NCBI GenBank assembly: GCA_021203245.1
Contig: JAJQBO010000095.1
Coordinates: forward strand, 1 to 45,392
From: Planctomycetaceae bacterium
Lineage (GTDB): Bacteria > Planctomycetota > SZUA-567
Length of the DNA stretch: 45,392 nt
Direction of reading: 5' to 3'
Position numbers and translations under genes: made by a program. Within the stretch, counting starts at the first letter, position 1, and the number at the start of each line of letters is the position of its first letter. The notes under the pieces are model-generated. The model did not search any database. It saw only the letters and a program-made list of their open reading frames with translations, and was not told the origin of the DNA. Below, piece after piece: positions 32,687 to 41,110 of the stretch.

Positions 32687-33019
32687 ATGGCAAGAAACAG
32701 CAGCTCGACGGACGCCACCAAGCCCGAACCGACCCCTGCAGCTCAAAGCAGCAAGCCGACGGGCACCATTATGTACGTCGGGCCGAGTTTGGTCGAGGAC
32801 GGAACGCCTTTTTCGCACGGACACATCTTTAATAACGGCTTGCCGGCGGCATGGGAGGCGAAGGCGCTCATCGAGCCGGAATTTCGTCATCTCCTGGTGC
32901 CGGTCGCCAAAGTCGGCAAGGCCATCGCTGAGCTCAAGGACCCGCAATCGCGCCTTTCCTCTGTGAGCCGCGCGGTTCTGGAGGCAAGCCGCAAGCGAAT
33001 CAAGGAGGGCGCGAAGTGA
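32687..33019 (+). CDS. Hypothetical tail-region protein
   Basis: 110 residues, AGGAG ribosome site. The N-terminus is Ser/Thr-rich and disordered, then GTIMYVGPSLVEDGTPFSHGHIFNNGLP, a short beta-rich segment, and a basic helix at the end. The same slot in P2-like prophages holds a small DUF2635-like protein; this cannot be proven. The stop overlaps the sheath start (GTGA). Confidence 0.5.
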   Translation: MARNSSSTDATKPEPTPAAQSSKPTGTIMYVGPSLVEDGTPFSHGHIFNNGLPAAWEAKALIEPEFRHLLVPVAKVGKAIAELKDPQSRLSSVSRAVLEASRKRIKEGAK

Positions 33020-34493
33020 CTGCAACCTACCATCACGGCGTGACCGTCAACCAGGTCCCGACCAGCCTACTCTCACCTCGGAAAAGTATGTCGGCCCTGC
33101 CGGTGATTCTCGGCTGCGCGCCCATCCATCGCCTTGCGGCCGTGGATGAGGCGCGCGTGCGTCCTGGCCGGATTGAAATCGTTCATGACCTAAAGGAAGC
33201 CGGGACGGTTTTTGGCATCGACACCGCCATCGACGGCTTCGAGCACTGGACGCTTTCGGAAGCCGCCTATACCTATTTCCAATTGATGAACGTCTCACCG
33301 ATGATTTTCATCAATCTGTTCAATCCGGAGGTGCATCGCCGGATGGTTTCAGCCGAATCGGTAAAATTCGTGCGGGTAAGGGCGCGCTCGCCCACGCCGA
33401 CATCATCGGCGGCGCCGTCCTCAAGCCGACCGACGGCGGCGACCCGTACCAGGCGGGCGTTGACTACCACTTGAACGCCGTCACCGGCGAAATTACCGTG
33501 CTGGACGACGGCGCGCTGACCTCGGTGACGGAAGTCACCGCCAGCTACGCCTATGCGGCTCCGGACATGGTCACCTTGATCGATTGTATGGGCGGCTACA
33601 ACACCGTTTCCGGCCTCACCACGGGAATTTCCCTCATCGACGACGTTTTTCCGAAATATCGGGAAGTGCCGGCCATCGCTCTTGCGCCGAAATTCGGTGA
33701 GGACCCCGCCGTCGCCTTGGTATTAACCGCGAAAATCAAGTCGATTAACGGCGCGTTTCGTGCTGGGGTGGCAGTCGTCGATCTGCCTGCCGATAACGCG
33801 TCCGTGATTCCACGCTACAGCGACGCACCGTCGTACAAACAGCATAACGGCCTCACATCCGAGGACATGATCGTATGCTGGCCAAAGGCTGTCGTCGGCG
33901 ACAGGGTGGTGCGGTTGTCCACGCTCGCGGCCGCGCGAATGGCTGCCACTGACGCGGAAAATCGGGGATTCCCGTTCGTTTCGCCGTCCAATAAATCTCT
34001 TCCCATCACCGGCTGTGTCGCCAACGGTGAAGAGGTGCGGCTTGACCACCAAAAGATCACCTTCCTGGACAAAAACGGCATCGTCACGGTCACCAACTTC
34101 ACCAACGGCTGGAAGCTGTGGGGCAATCATACCGCTTGCTACCCAGACAACATGGACCCGAAGGATTACTTCATTCCGGCACGGCGCATGATGGCCTGGT
34201 ATGGGAACTATCTCATCACCACATGTTGGGAAAAAGTCGACTATCCGCTGACCCGGCGACTGGTCCAGACCATGGTGAATTCCGAGCAGTACCACCTTAA
34301 TTCGCTGACGTCCGGCGAGATTATTCATGGTGGCCGGATCGAACTTCTGGAATCGGAAAACAACATCGTGGACATGATGGGCGGCTCGGTGCGCTTCCAT
34401 TGCTGGCTCGGGATCATCCCGCCAGCACAGCATATCGACTTCGTTCTGGAATATGATCCGACCTACCTGGCAACCCTGTTTAATGCAGTCTGA
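33016..34493 (+). pseudogene. Contractile tail sheath protein, one-base frame break
   Basis: Two frames join into one sheath of about 492 residues. The first part (VTATYHHGVTVNQVPTSLL to NPEVHRRMVSAESVK) and the second (IRAGKGALAHADIIGGAVL to YLATLFNAV) are separated by a single missing base in the A4 run at 33363-33366. Sheath hallmarks: the N-terminal TSLLSPRKSMSALPVILGCAP and the C-terminal INPPA-like GWIIPPAQHIDFVLEYD part. Total length 1478 is one short of a multiple of three. Loss would abolish contraction, so an error in the sequence or a decayed prophage must be considered. Start GTG 33016 with AAGGAGGG. Confidence 0.88.
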
Positions 34494-34520
34494 ACATAGC
34501 GCCGAAAGGAGAACGGCATC

Positions 34521-35027
34521 ATGAACATTCCGGAAGCGGTCGCCCAATATAAGCTCTACAACGAAGCGCAAACAATGATCGGTATCACCACCATCGACTT
34601 TCCCTCCCTGACTTCCTTGGCGGCGGAAATCAGCGGTGCGGGTATCGGCGGCAAAATCACGAAGGCCATTGTCGGCATGTTCGACTCCATGTCCGTTACC
34701 TTCAATATCCGCGCCGTCACCCCTGACCAATTCCGGCTTCTCCATCCCGGCACTCACCACCTGGAAGCGTGGGCGGCCGTGCAGGTGAGCGAAAACGGGC
34801 GGTATGCGGTCAGGCAGCATAAGGTCATCATCGAGGGCGAGTTCAAAACCCTCACCACCGGCAAACATGCCGCCGGGGAGACGCAGGACCGCAGTCTCGA
34901 GATGGAGGTGTTGTATTACAAGGAACAATACGACGGCTACGACTATATCGAAATCGATAAGCTCAACATGATGTTTGTCGTCGAAGGCCGCGATATACTG
35001 GCCGAAGTCCGCGCCGCCATTGGCTAA
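34521..35027 (+). CDS. Tail tube protein, P2 FII-like
   Basis: 168 residues. NIPEAVAQYKLYNEAQTMIG..., DFPSLTSLAAEISGAGIGG and AVQVSENGRYAVRQHKVIIEGEFKTL match the tail tube proteins that form the inner cylinder in P2-like phages. Strong ribosome site AAAGGAGA. Confidence 0.88.
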   Translation: MNIPEAVAQYKLYNEAQTMIGITTIDFPSLTSLAAEISGAGIGGKITKAIVGMFDSMSVTFNIRAVTPDQFRLLHPGTHHLEAWAAVQVSENGRYAVRQHKVIIEGEFKTLTTGKHAAGETQDRSLEMEVLYYKEQYDGYDYIEIDKLNMMFVVEGRDILAEVRAAIG

Positions 35028-35041
35028 CGAAAGGAAGTGAA

Positions 35042-35440
35042 GTGGAAAGACCCCCTTACGAAATTACTGGAACGAATTTTGTTTCGGAAGACGTTCAAGA
35101 CTCGGCATCACCCGTTGTCGAAGTTTCCCCGGCGCAGCCGGAGGAGAGTCTCGGCTACGTGGTCCATGAGCTGAACAAACCCATCACTGTCGATGGCAAG
35201 GAGATCCGGAAAATTGTCCTGGACTTCGACAGCATGTCAGGCGACGCGATGCAAAACATCGAGTCGGAGATGCGCGCCGACGGCAATATGGTTGCTGTAC
35301 TGAACCCGGTTTCATCGGCCACATACTGCCAGTATATCGCCGCGCGAGCGGCGAAAATGAACGTCGCCGACATTCGCCGGCTGAGCTTCAAGGACAACGC
35401 GATTATCGTGATGCGTGTTCAAAATTTTATCACGAACTAA
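35042..35440 (+). CDS. Tail assembly chaperone E (short form)
   Basis: 132 residues. GTG start 35042 with AAGGAAG upstream. KPITVDGKEIRKIVLDFDSMSGDAMQNIESEMR and MNVADIRRLSFKDNAIIVMRVQNFI resemble P2 gpE (tail assembly protein). It is the in-frame product when no frameshift occurs. Confidence 0.78.
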   Translation: MERPPYEITGTNFVSEDVQDSASPVVEVSPAQPEESLGYVVHELNKPITVDGKEIRKIVLDFDSMSGDAMQNIESEMRADGNMVAVLNPVSSATYCQYIAARAAKMNVADIRRLSFKDNAIIVMRVQNFITN

Positions 35441-35586
35441 CGGTTGAGGACGTGGTTAGCCATGCACTAAGGCTGGCACGGTTCTCAAATGGTGGCTTCG
35501 ACTATTTCATGCGTTTGCCGCTATGGCGGTTACGGCGGGTGAGCAGGGCGGCCGGACGTATCGGTCGGGAAGAATCGGAAAAGTAG
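35042..35586 (+). CDS. Tail assembly chaperone E+E' (frameshift form)
   Basis: A -1 shift at the heptamer A AAT TTT (35422-35428) joins gpE to the frame that reads YHELTVEDVVSHALRLARFSNGGFDYFMRLPLWRLRR... and ends with TAG at 35584-35586. The product is 181 residues. In P2 and lambda (G/GT) such a minor fusion is essential for tail assembly, with the extension in the same place between tube and tape measure genes. No SD-like stimulator was judged. Confidence 0.75.
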
Positions 35587-35590
35587 GACG

Positions 35591-37786
35591 ATGGCAAAAA
35601 CACTCGAACTCATATTTTCCATGACCGGCAAACTTGCGCCCGACTTCGTGAAGTCGGCCAGGACTGCCACGTCCGAGTTGAAGGCTGTCGAAAAGGGGAC
35701 AAAGGATATCAAAAAAGCGGCGGAACGCCGCGCTTCGGCGAATTCCTTGAAGGCGTGGACACAGTCCGTCAGCGGTGTGAAAAAGTCTCTTGGCGGGCTG
35801 AAGGGCGAGCTGCTTGGCCTTGGGAAAATCGCCGCCGGCCTTTTTGCCGGTAACGGCCTCATTGGTGGTGCCATCTACGGCGTTGCCAAATCCTCCGCCG
35901 GCTATGCCGACCAATCGCATAAGACGGCCCAAGGCGTCGGCATGACGACCCAGGCGTATACTGAGCTGGCCTACGCGGCCGACATGGCAGGGGTCAACCA
36001 GCAGTTGTTCGCAATGTCCATGGGTAAGACGAACAAGGTTATTGCCGACGCCCTGGGCGGCAACCAGAAGGCGAAGGACATTTTCACCCGCACCGGCATT
36101 TCCATTCGCGATGCCAACGGCGAAATCAAAACGGCCGAAGCTATGCTGGGCGACCTAGCAGAAGCATTTGCGGCTATGCCCGACGGGGTCGGTAAGACAA
36201 AGCTGGCTATGGACCTGTTCGGAGAGGCTGGCACCAAGTTAATTCCGTTCCTGAATGCCGGGAAAAAAGGTATCGACGCACAACGTGAAGCTGCACGGAA
36301 ATTGGGCGTAACACTCACCGAGCAGGATGGCATTAACGCTGAAGGGTTCAACGACTCCTTTGCCAATATCGGCAAGTCGCTTCGCGGCGCGACACTCATT
36401 GTCGGCAAGTCGATGTGGGCTCCATTGACGAAGGTGCATGAATTCATCAGCGACAAAATCCTTACCGCAGCGCAGGACCTTGCCCAGGTCATGCCGGAAT
36501 GGGTGACCGCCTTCGAGGAGGGATGGGAAGATCTGAAGCCGGAACTGGACGCCGCGTGGGTATCCATAAAGGACGGGGCGAAGTACGTCAACGACATCGC
36601 GCAGAGTATGGGCGGATGGGTTCCGGTCATCAAATCGGTGGTTAAATATTGGCTCTATTGGCGTGGCATCCGTATCGGAAAATCCCTATGGGATGTCGGC
36701 AAGGCGGTTCGCGGACTCGGACAAAACTTCCTCGGCCTGCAGTACGCCGGCGTGTCGGTACAAGGCGCAATGGTCGGCCTGGGCGGCAAGCTCAAGGGGG
36801 TGTTCGTTGGTGCGCTTTCGGGTGTCTCTAAGGCCCTGTCGGTCGGCTCGGCGGCGGCCCTGAAGTTCGGCGCGGCGCTCCTCGCAAATCCCATCGGCCT
36901 CGCCATCGCCGGCATCGCCGCCCTCGGCGGCACCGTTTACCTGTGCATAAAGCATTGGGATGACATCACCGCGGCGGTCGGTAAGGCATGGACGTGGATC
37001 AAGGGTGTTTTCGCATCAGGCTGGAAGATGCTCCCTGAATGGGTCCAGACACCGCTGGCTTCGGCCTATGATGCTGTTGCGGGCTTTGGTGGCAGCGTGG
37101 TGTCGGCGTTTTCCATGGCGTGGGACTCAGTGACCGGCCGCTTCTCCTCGGTGATTGATTCCTTCGACGGCGGGTTATTGAAGGGCCTGACGGACCTGAT
37201 CGTTAGATTCAGTCCGGCCGCGTTGTTCATCGATGGCCTGAACGCACTGTCCATGATGATTTTCGACTTCGACCTCAAATCCGCCGGCATGGAACTGGCC
37301 CGCAAGCTCGGCGACGGCATTCTTTCAGCATGGACCGGTATCAAGGACAGTCTCAAATCGGCAATCGTCGATTGGATTCCCGGCGGCTCCACCATCATGT
37401 CCGGCATCGGCGGTGCAGCCGACGGCGTGGCCAGTGCGGCCGGTTGGGTCTCGGATAACGTGTCGTCTATCCTGCCTTTTGCCGATGGCGGCATCGTGAC
37501 GCGGCCGCAGTTGGCACTGGTCGGTGAGGCCGGTCCCGAGGTCATCGTCCCGATGTCCCGCCCGCAGCGCGCGCGGGATCTCCTCGGCGCGGCCGCCAGC
37601 ATAGTCGGCGACGGGAGAGGACCCGGCGGCGTCGCTCTTTCTTTCAGCCCGACCATTACCATCGCCGGTTCTGCCGACGCTTCCGTGCTTGCCCAGCTTG
37701 AGGAACGGTTGCGCCGCCTGAAGGACGAAATGTTCCAGGAGTTGGACAATCGGGTCCGCACCAGCCGCCGAACGGCATTATGGTGA
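35591..37786 (+). CDS. Tail tape measure protein
   Basis: 731 residues. N-terminal coiled coil with Lys/Ala helices, YTELAYAADMAGVNQQLFAMSMGK, GTKLIPFLNAGKKG and hydrophobic segments near residues 425-455 (LKFGAALLANPIGLAIAGIAALG) and 475-640. The C-terminal EDGGIVTRPQLALVGEAGPEVIVPMS-like segment is a family hallmark. It sets tail length and passes through the tube. Six hydrophobic segments and many Gly/Ala fit the usual design. Confidence 0.9.
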   Translation: MAKTLELIFSMTGKLAPDFVKSARTATSELKAVEKGTKDIKKAAERRASANSLKAWTQSVSGVKKSLGGLKGELLGLGKIAAGLFAGNGLIGGAIYGVAKSSAGYADQSHKTAQGVGMTTQAYTELAYAADMAGVNQQLFAMSMGKTNKVIADALGGNQKAKDIFTRTGISIRDANGEIKTAEAMLGDLAEAFAAMPDGVGKTKLAMDLFGEAGTKLIPFLNAGKKGIDAQREAARKLGVTLTEQDGINAEGFNDSFANIGKSLRGATLIVGKSMWAPLTKVHEFISDKILTAAQDLAQVMPEWVTAFEEGWEDLKPELDAAWVSIKDGAKYVNDIAQSMGGWVPVIKSVVKYWLYWRGIRIGKSLWDVGKAVRGLGQNFLGLQYAGVSVQGAMVGLGGKLKGVFVGALSGVSKALSVGSAAALKFGAALLANPIGLAIAGIAALGGTVYLCIKHWDDITAAVGKAWTWIKGVFASGWKMLPEWVQTPLASAYDAVAGFGGSVVSAFSMAWDSVTGRFSSVIDSFDGGLLKGLTDLIVRFSPAALFIDGLNALSMMIFDFDLKSAGMELARKLGDGILSAWTGIKDSLKSAIVDWIPGGSTIMSGIGGAADGVASAAGWVSDNVSSILPFADGGIVTRPQLALVGEAGPEVIVPMSRPQRARDLLGAAASIVGDGRGPGGVALSFSPTITIAGSADASVLAQLEERLRRLKDEMFQELDNRVRTSRRTALW

Positions 37787-38421
37787 CTGCTATGCACTGG
37801 GAATACAAGACGACGCAGGGTGAGACGTGGGATGTTATCGCGCGCCGGATTTACGGCTCGGAGACACTGGCCAGCCGTATCCAGCAAGCAAATCCCGGCT
37901 ACCTCCATCTCCTTTACTTTCCGTCCGGGCTGACGCTCAAGATCCCCGAGACTCCGGACGGCGCCACCGTGCAGCCGCCGGCACCCTGGAATCGGAGCCT
38001 GATATTGGATGAGGTACCCAGCGCCGTCGGAAAAATCATCATTGAGGCCGGTTATTATGGAGGAAATACCGTGGCAACAGGTGGCACCACAGACCATACC
38101 GAACTCGAGAATCGTGGCGCGGCAGACCAGCACCCGACCGGAGCCTTGACCCACAGAGATCGGCCGCTAGACAGCGTCATCGACTCGATGGAGTCAACAA
38201 TCGACGAACTCAGTAAGTCAACCTACGATCACCCACAGGATTATCCTTCGGATGTGTGGCACATTGTCCACAACCTCGGCGTCCGCTACCCAGTCATCAC
38301 CGTCTTCGACGCCGATGGCCACCAGACACATGGTGCGCCAGATTGGCCGAACGCCACTGAGAACACGGTCGATGTGCATTTCGCGAACGCCATCGCCGGC
38401 CATGCCAGGGTGACGGTGTAG
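37780..38421 (+). CDS. Tail protein X (LysM) fused to a fibre-like domain
   Basis: 213 residues; the LysM/gpX part covers residues 5-60 (EYKTTQGETWDVIARRIYGSETLASRIQQANPGYLH). Then GTTDHTELENRGAADQHPTGALTHRDRP (about 100-130), a phrase seen in tail fibres, and SDVWHIVHNLGVRYPVITVFDADGHQ (about 155-180), a beta-sandwich module also common in fibres. P2 X ends after the LysM part, so the second half is extra. ATG 37780 is coupled to the tape measure stop; ATG 37792 is possible. Confidence 0.78.
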   Translation: MVTAMHWEYKTTQGETWDVIARRIYGSETLASRIQQANPGYLHLLYFPSGLTLKIPETPDGATVQPPAPWNRSLILDEVPSAVGKIIIEAGYYGGNTVATGGTTDHTELENRGAADQHPTGALTHRDRPLDSVIDSMESTIDELSKSTYDHPQDYPSDVWHIVHNLGVRYPVITVFDADGHQTHGAPDWPNATENTVDVHFANAIAGHARVTV

Positions 38422-38423
38422 TC

Positions 38424-39464
38424 ATGGCGAAACCGGTTCGGCGGTCCGAATTGACCCTTTGCTATAACACCCAGGACATCTCGGCGGACATCGCGCCGTA
38501 CCTTCTGTCGTTCGACTACACCGACGTGGTCGACGGCAAACAGACAGATAGCCTGACCATCGTTCTTGAAGACACCGGCGGGCTGTGGAGCTTGAATTGG
38601 TTTCCCGAACGTGGCGCGACGGTAAAAGCGTCTTTGACCTGCCACGATTGGCCGGGCGGCAAAATACTGGACTGCGGCACCTTCGAAATTGACGCCCTGG
38701 ATTTTGCCGGCCCGCCGAGTACCTGCACGATTTCCGCCTTGGCGGTTGGCATCACGTCCAGCCTGCGCCGGGAACGCGTGTCAAAGGCATGGGATAATAT
38801 CAATGTCCGGGAAATTGCCGACGAGGTGGCCAAAAAACACGAGTTTGCGCTTGAATTCGACAGCGATATCAACCCGCTCATCGACCACTTCGACCAGCGC
38901 GAACAGTCGGACATGGAACTCCTTACCGTGCTGTGCGAAAACCACGGCCTCGAGCTGCGCATCACGGACAGAACCATCGTCATTTTCGAGCAACTCAAGA
39001 GAGATAGTCAACCGCCGACCATTGTCTTTACCAAAAACGCCAACGGGTACACGCACCACCACTTTCGCGTGGATTCGGCGGACATCTATACCGCCTGCGA
39101 GGTGAAGTATTTCGACCCAACGCAGAAGTTACCGATTGTGTATCGGTACGACGCGGAGGCGAGCCAGTGGTCCGGCGAACGGCCGCCTAGCGGCTATGTT
39201 CTGAAGATTCACGACCGATGCACATGCGAGTCGGAGGCGGAAATCCGCGCCAAGGCGGCGCTCCGGGAGCAAAACAAACGCGAGGTCACCGGCACCATCG
39301 GCTACGTCGGCGACCCCGGGATTAAAGCTGGTGAAGTCGCGGCGTTGGAAGGCTACGGCAAGCTCGATGCCGGCCGCTATCTGGTCGAGAAAGCGGTTCA
39401 CAAGCGGGATCAAAAAGGCGGGTACACGACGACGGCAGAACTGCGCGGAACGGTGGGCTACTGA
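38424..39464 (+). CDS. Baseplate hub, late control protein D (gpD)
   Basis: 346 residues. P2 gpD family (phage late control D): SFDYTDVVDGKQTDSLTIVLED, GFEIDALDFAGPPSTCTISALAVGITSSLRRERVSKAWDN and DFDQREQSDMELLTVLCENHGLELRITDRTIVIFEQL. It forms the hub trimer at the base of the tube. The C-terminal EVAALEGYGKLDAGRYLVEKAVHKRD is present. ATG 38424 follows the gpX stop by 2 bases; the stop overlaps gpV start. Confidence 0.9.
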   Translation: MAKPVRRSELTLCYNTQDISADIAPYLLSFDYTDVVDGKQTDSLTIVLEDTGGLWSLNWFPERGATVKASLTCHDWPGGKILDCGTFEIDALDFAGPPSTCTISALAVGITSSLRRERVSKAWDNINVREIADEVAKKHEFALEFDSDINPLIDHFDQREQSDMELLTVLCENHGLELRITDRTIVIFEQLKRDSQPPTIVFTKNANGYTHHHFRVDSADIYTACEVKYFDPTQKLPIVYRYDAEASQWSGERPPSGYVLKIHDRCTCESEAEIRAKAALREQNKREVTGTIGYVGDPGIKAGEVAALEGYGKLDAGRYLVEKAVHKRDQKGGYTTTAELRGTVGY

Positions 39465-39937
39465 TGGGAAACGCGACGAGCGACGGGCGGCAATCATTCC
39501 GAGTGGGGGTAGTGTCCAGTGTCGACCCGAAGCGAGCCACGGTCAAGGTAAGCTTCCCCGATCTGGACGCCGTCTCCAACGACCTGCCGGTCTTGCAACG
39601 TCGCACATTGGGGAATCGTGATTATTCCCTGCCGAAGCGGGAAGAACAGGTCCTGTGCGCCTTCCTTGGGAGCGGCATTGAATGCGGGTTTGTGCTCGGG
39701 TCAATTTACTCATTGGTCGATGTGCCGCCGGTAGAAGATGCCGAGAAACGGCATTACGTCGCCGAGGACGGTTCTTGGTGGGAGTACGACCACATCACCC
39801 ACAAGCTCACCGCGTGCATTAACGGCGAAATCGACGTGCGGGCGGCCGGGTCGGTGACGATTGCCGCTGAAGGCGATCTGCACCTGCAGGCGGGCGGCGA
39901 TGTCATCGTCAACGGGACCGTTATCCGGCTGAATTGA
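39464..39937 (+). CDS. Baseplate assembly/spike protein V
   Basis: 157 residues. gpV-type: FRVGVVSSVDPKRATVKVSFPDLD OB-fold at the N-terminus, REEQVLCAFLGSGIECGFVLGSIYS (about 65-90), then repeated VTIAAEGDLHLQAGGDVIVNG, the beta-helix that forms the spike. Coupled to gpD (TGATG). Confidence 0.88.
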   Translation: MGNATSDGRQSFRVGVVSSVDPKRATVKVSFPDLDAVSNDLPVLQRRTLGNRDYSLPKREEQVLCAFLGSGIECGFVLGSIYSLVDVPPVEDAEKRHYVAEDGSWWEYDHITHKLTACINGEIDVRAAGSVTIAAEGDLHLQAGGDVIVNGTVIRLN

Positions 39938-39945
39938 GGGCAAAC

Positions 39946-40239
39946 ATGGCTAGAGGCATCCATCGCCAAGGTGACAGCACCGCCGGCCACGGCTGTTGGC
40001 CACCGACGTCGCCGGCGGCGTTTTCCGACAATGTTCTCGTCAACGGTCGCGGCGCGGTGCGGCAGGGTGACGCCATCATCCCTCACACATGCCCGTCCAT
40101 CCCCGAGACGCACAGCGGGGCCTATGCGGGCGATGCTTCGGTGTTGGTCAACGGCCGCCCTGTGCAGGTGGTCGGCAACCCGGTAACTTGCGGCGACCGC
40201 GCCGCCGGCGGCAGCAACGATGTCGTTGTGGGAGGCTGA
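39946..40239 (+). CDS. PAAR-domain spike tip protein
   Basis: 97 residues. ARGIHRQGDSTAGHGCWPPT, NVLVNGRGAVRQGDAIIPHTCP and GDASVLVNGRPVQVVGNPVTCGDRAAGGS: three copies of the G-D/N-V-x-NG type strand pattern with His/Cys metal ligands. It caps the gpV trimer as the membrane-piercing tip. Confidence 0.9.
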   Translation: MARGIHRQGDSTAGHGCWPPTSPAAFSDNVLVNGRGAVRQGDAIIPHTCPSIPETHSGAYAGDASVLVNGRPVQVVGNPVTCGDRAAGGSNDVVVGG

Positions 40240-40241
40240 GT

Positions 40242-40772
40242 ATGGGTGCAAGCCTTGGTGGATTCGGCGATGTTGTTTTCGAGGTCAGCGCCGATACTGT
40301 GCGCACCATCGAACGATTCCAGCGTGAATCCGCCGCCATCTATGCCGACCACATGACCGGCACTGGCAAACCGTCATCGGAATTTACCGGGCTGGATCTC
40401 GACCAGATCAGCCTGACCATGACCCTCCACCTCGGCCTCGGCCTCAAGCCGGCCGATGAGGTGGACCGCTTGATCGAGATGAAAGACAGCGGGAAGGCCC
40501 ACCCGCTGCTACTCGGGACAAAGGTCTACGGCTTTTTCACTATCCGGAAGGTCAGCGAAACGGTTGAGACGTTTCTTGGTGCGATCCCAGCAGTGGTTCG
40601 GGTTGAGCTGTCCATAAAGGAATACGACGACCCAGCGTCCGGCCCCGGGTCCGAAGCGGCCCGGCGCGACGCGGCGAACCGAGGTGTCACCGGCAAGGGC
40701 GGGCCGCCGCCATTGCCTGGCGGCAAGCCGACGACGGCCGGATTGTCACTGACGCCGGGAGAGACGCCATGA
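40242..40772 (+). CDS. Tail protein U-like
   Basis: 176 residues. FGDVVFEVSADTVRTIERFQRESAA fits P2 gpU (VFEVSxxxxxT), and LHLGLGLKPADEVDRLIEMKDSGKAHPLLLGTKVYGFFTIRKVSE also matches. The C-terminal 50 residues are low-complexity (GKGGPPPLPGGKPTT). It may be a tail terminator. Ends overlap gpW start (ATGA). Confidence 0.78.
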   Translation: MGASLGGFGDVVFEVSADTVRTIERFQRESAAIYADHMTGTGKPSSEFTGLDLDQISLTMTLHLGLGLKPADEVDRLIEMKDSGKAHPLLLGTKVYGFFTIRKVSETVETFLGAIPAVVRVELSIKEYDDPASGPGSEAARRDAANRGVTGKGGPPPLPGGKPTTAGLSLTPGETP

Positions 40773-41110
40773 CGAGCGGCGCATGGATCACCGGCGGTCC
40801 GCTGACCAGCATTGATTTCGGCTCCACGGGCATCAGGGACGTCTACCAGTGCGTGCAAACCATCCTCGCGACCCGGGTGGGAACCGTGTTTTTCGACCGT
40901 GATTTCGGCGTCGACGCCGACCTGGTGGACTTGCCCATTCTGGCGGCGCGGCAACGTTTGCGGGCGGAAGTGGTGGAGAAGCTCCGTATGTACGAGCCGC
41001 GTATCCGCGTTCTGGAGGTTGATTTCGTCGATCCGGGCCAGTCGGTAACGGAGCAGGGCGTGTTGGTGCCGAAGGTGTACATCGTTCCACGGGAGGACGC
41101 TTTGTTATGA
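40769..41110 (+). CDS. Baseplate wedge protein W (gp25-like)
   Basis: 113 residues. GSTGIRDVYQCVQTILATRVGTVFFDRDFGVDADLVDLPI is the GPW_gp25 family pattern. Wedge component with T4 gp25-like lysozyme-like fold but without lysozyme residues. Overlaps gpU and gpJ. Confidence 0.85.
   Translation: MTSGAWITGGPLTSIDFGSTGIRDVYQCVQTILATRVGTVFFDRDFGVDADLVDLPILAARQRLRAEVVEKLRMYEPRIRVLEVDFVDPGQSVTEQGVLVPKVYIVPREDALL

Noticed and set aside
33360-33370. Programmed frameshift in the sheath gene
   Set aside because: AAA on A4 could slip by one, but there is no complete heptamer and sheath proteins are not known to need a frameshift; mutation or sequence error is favoured.
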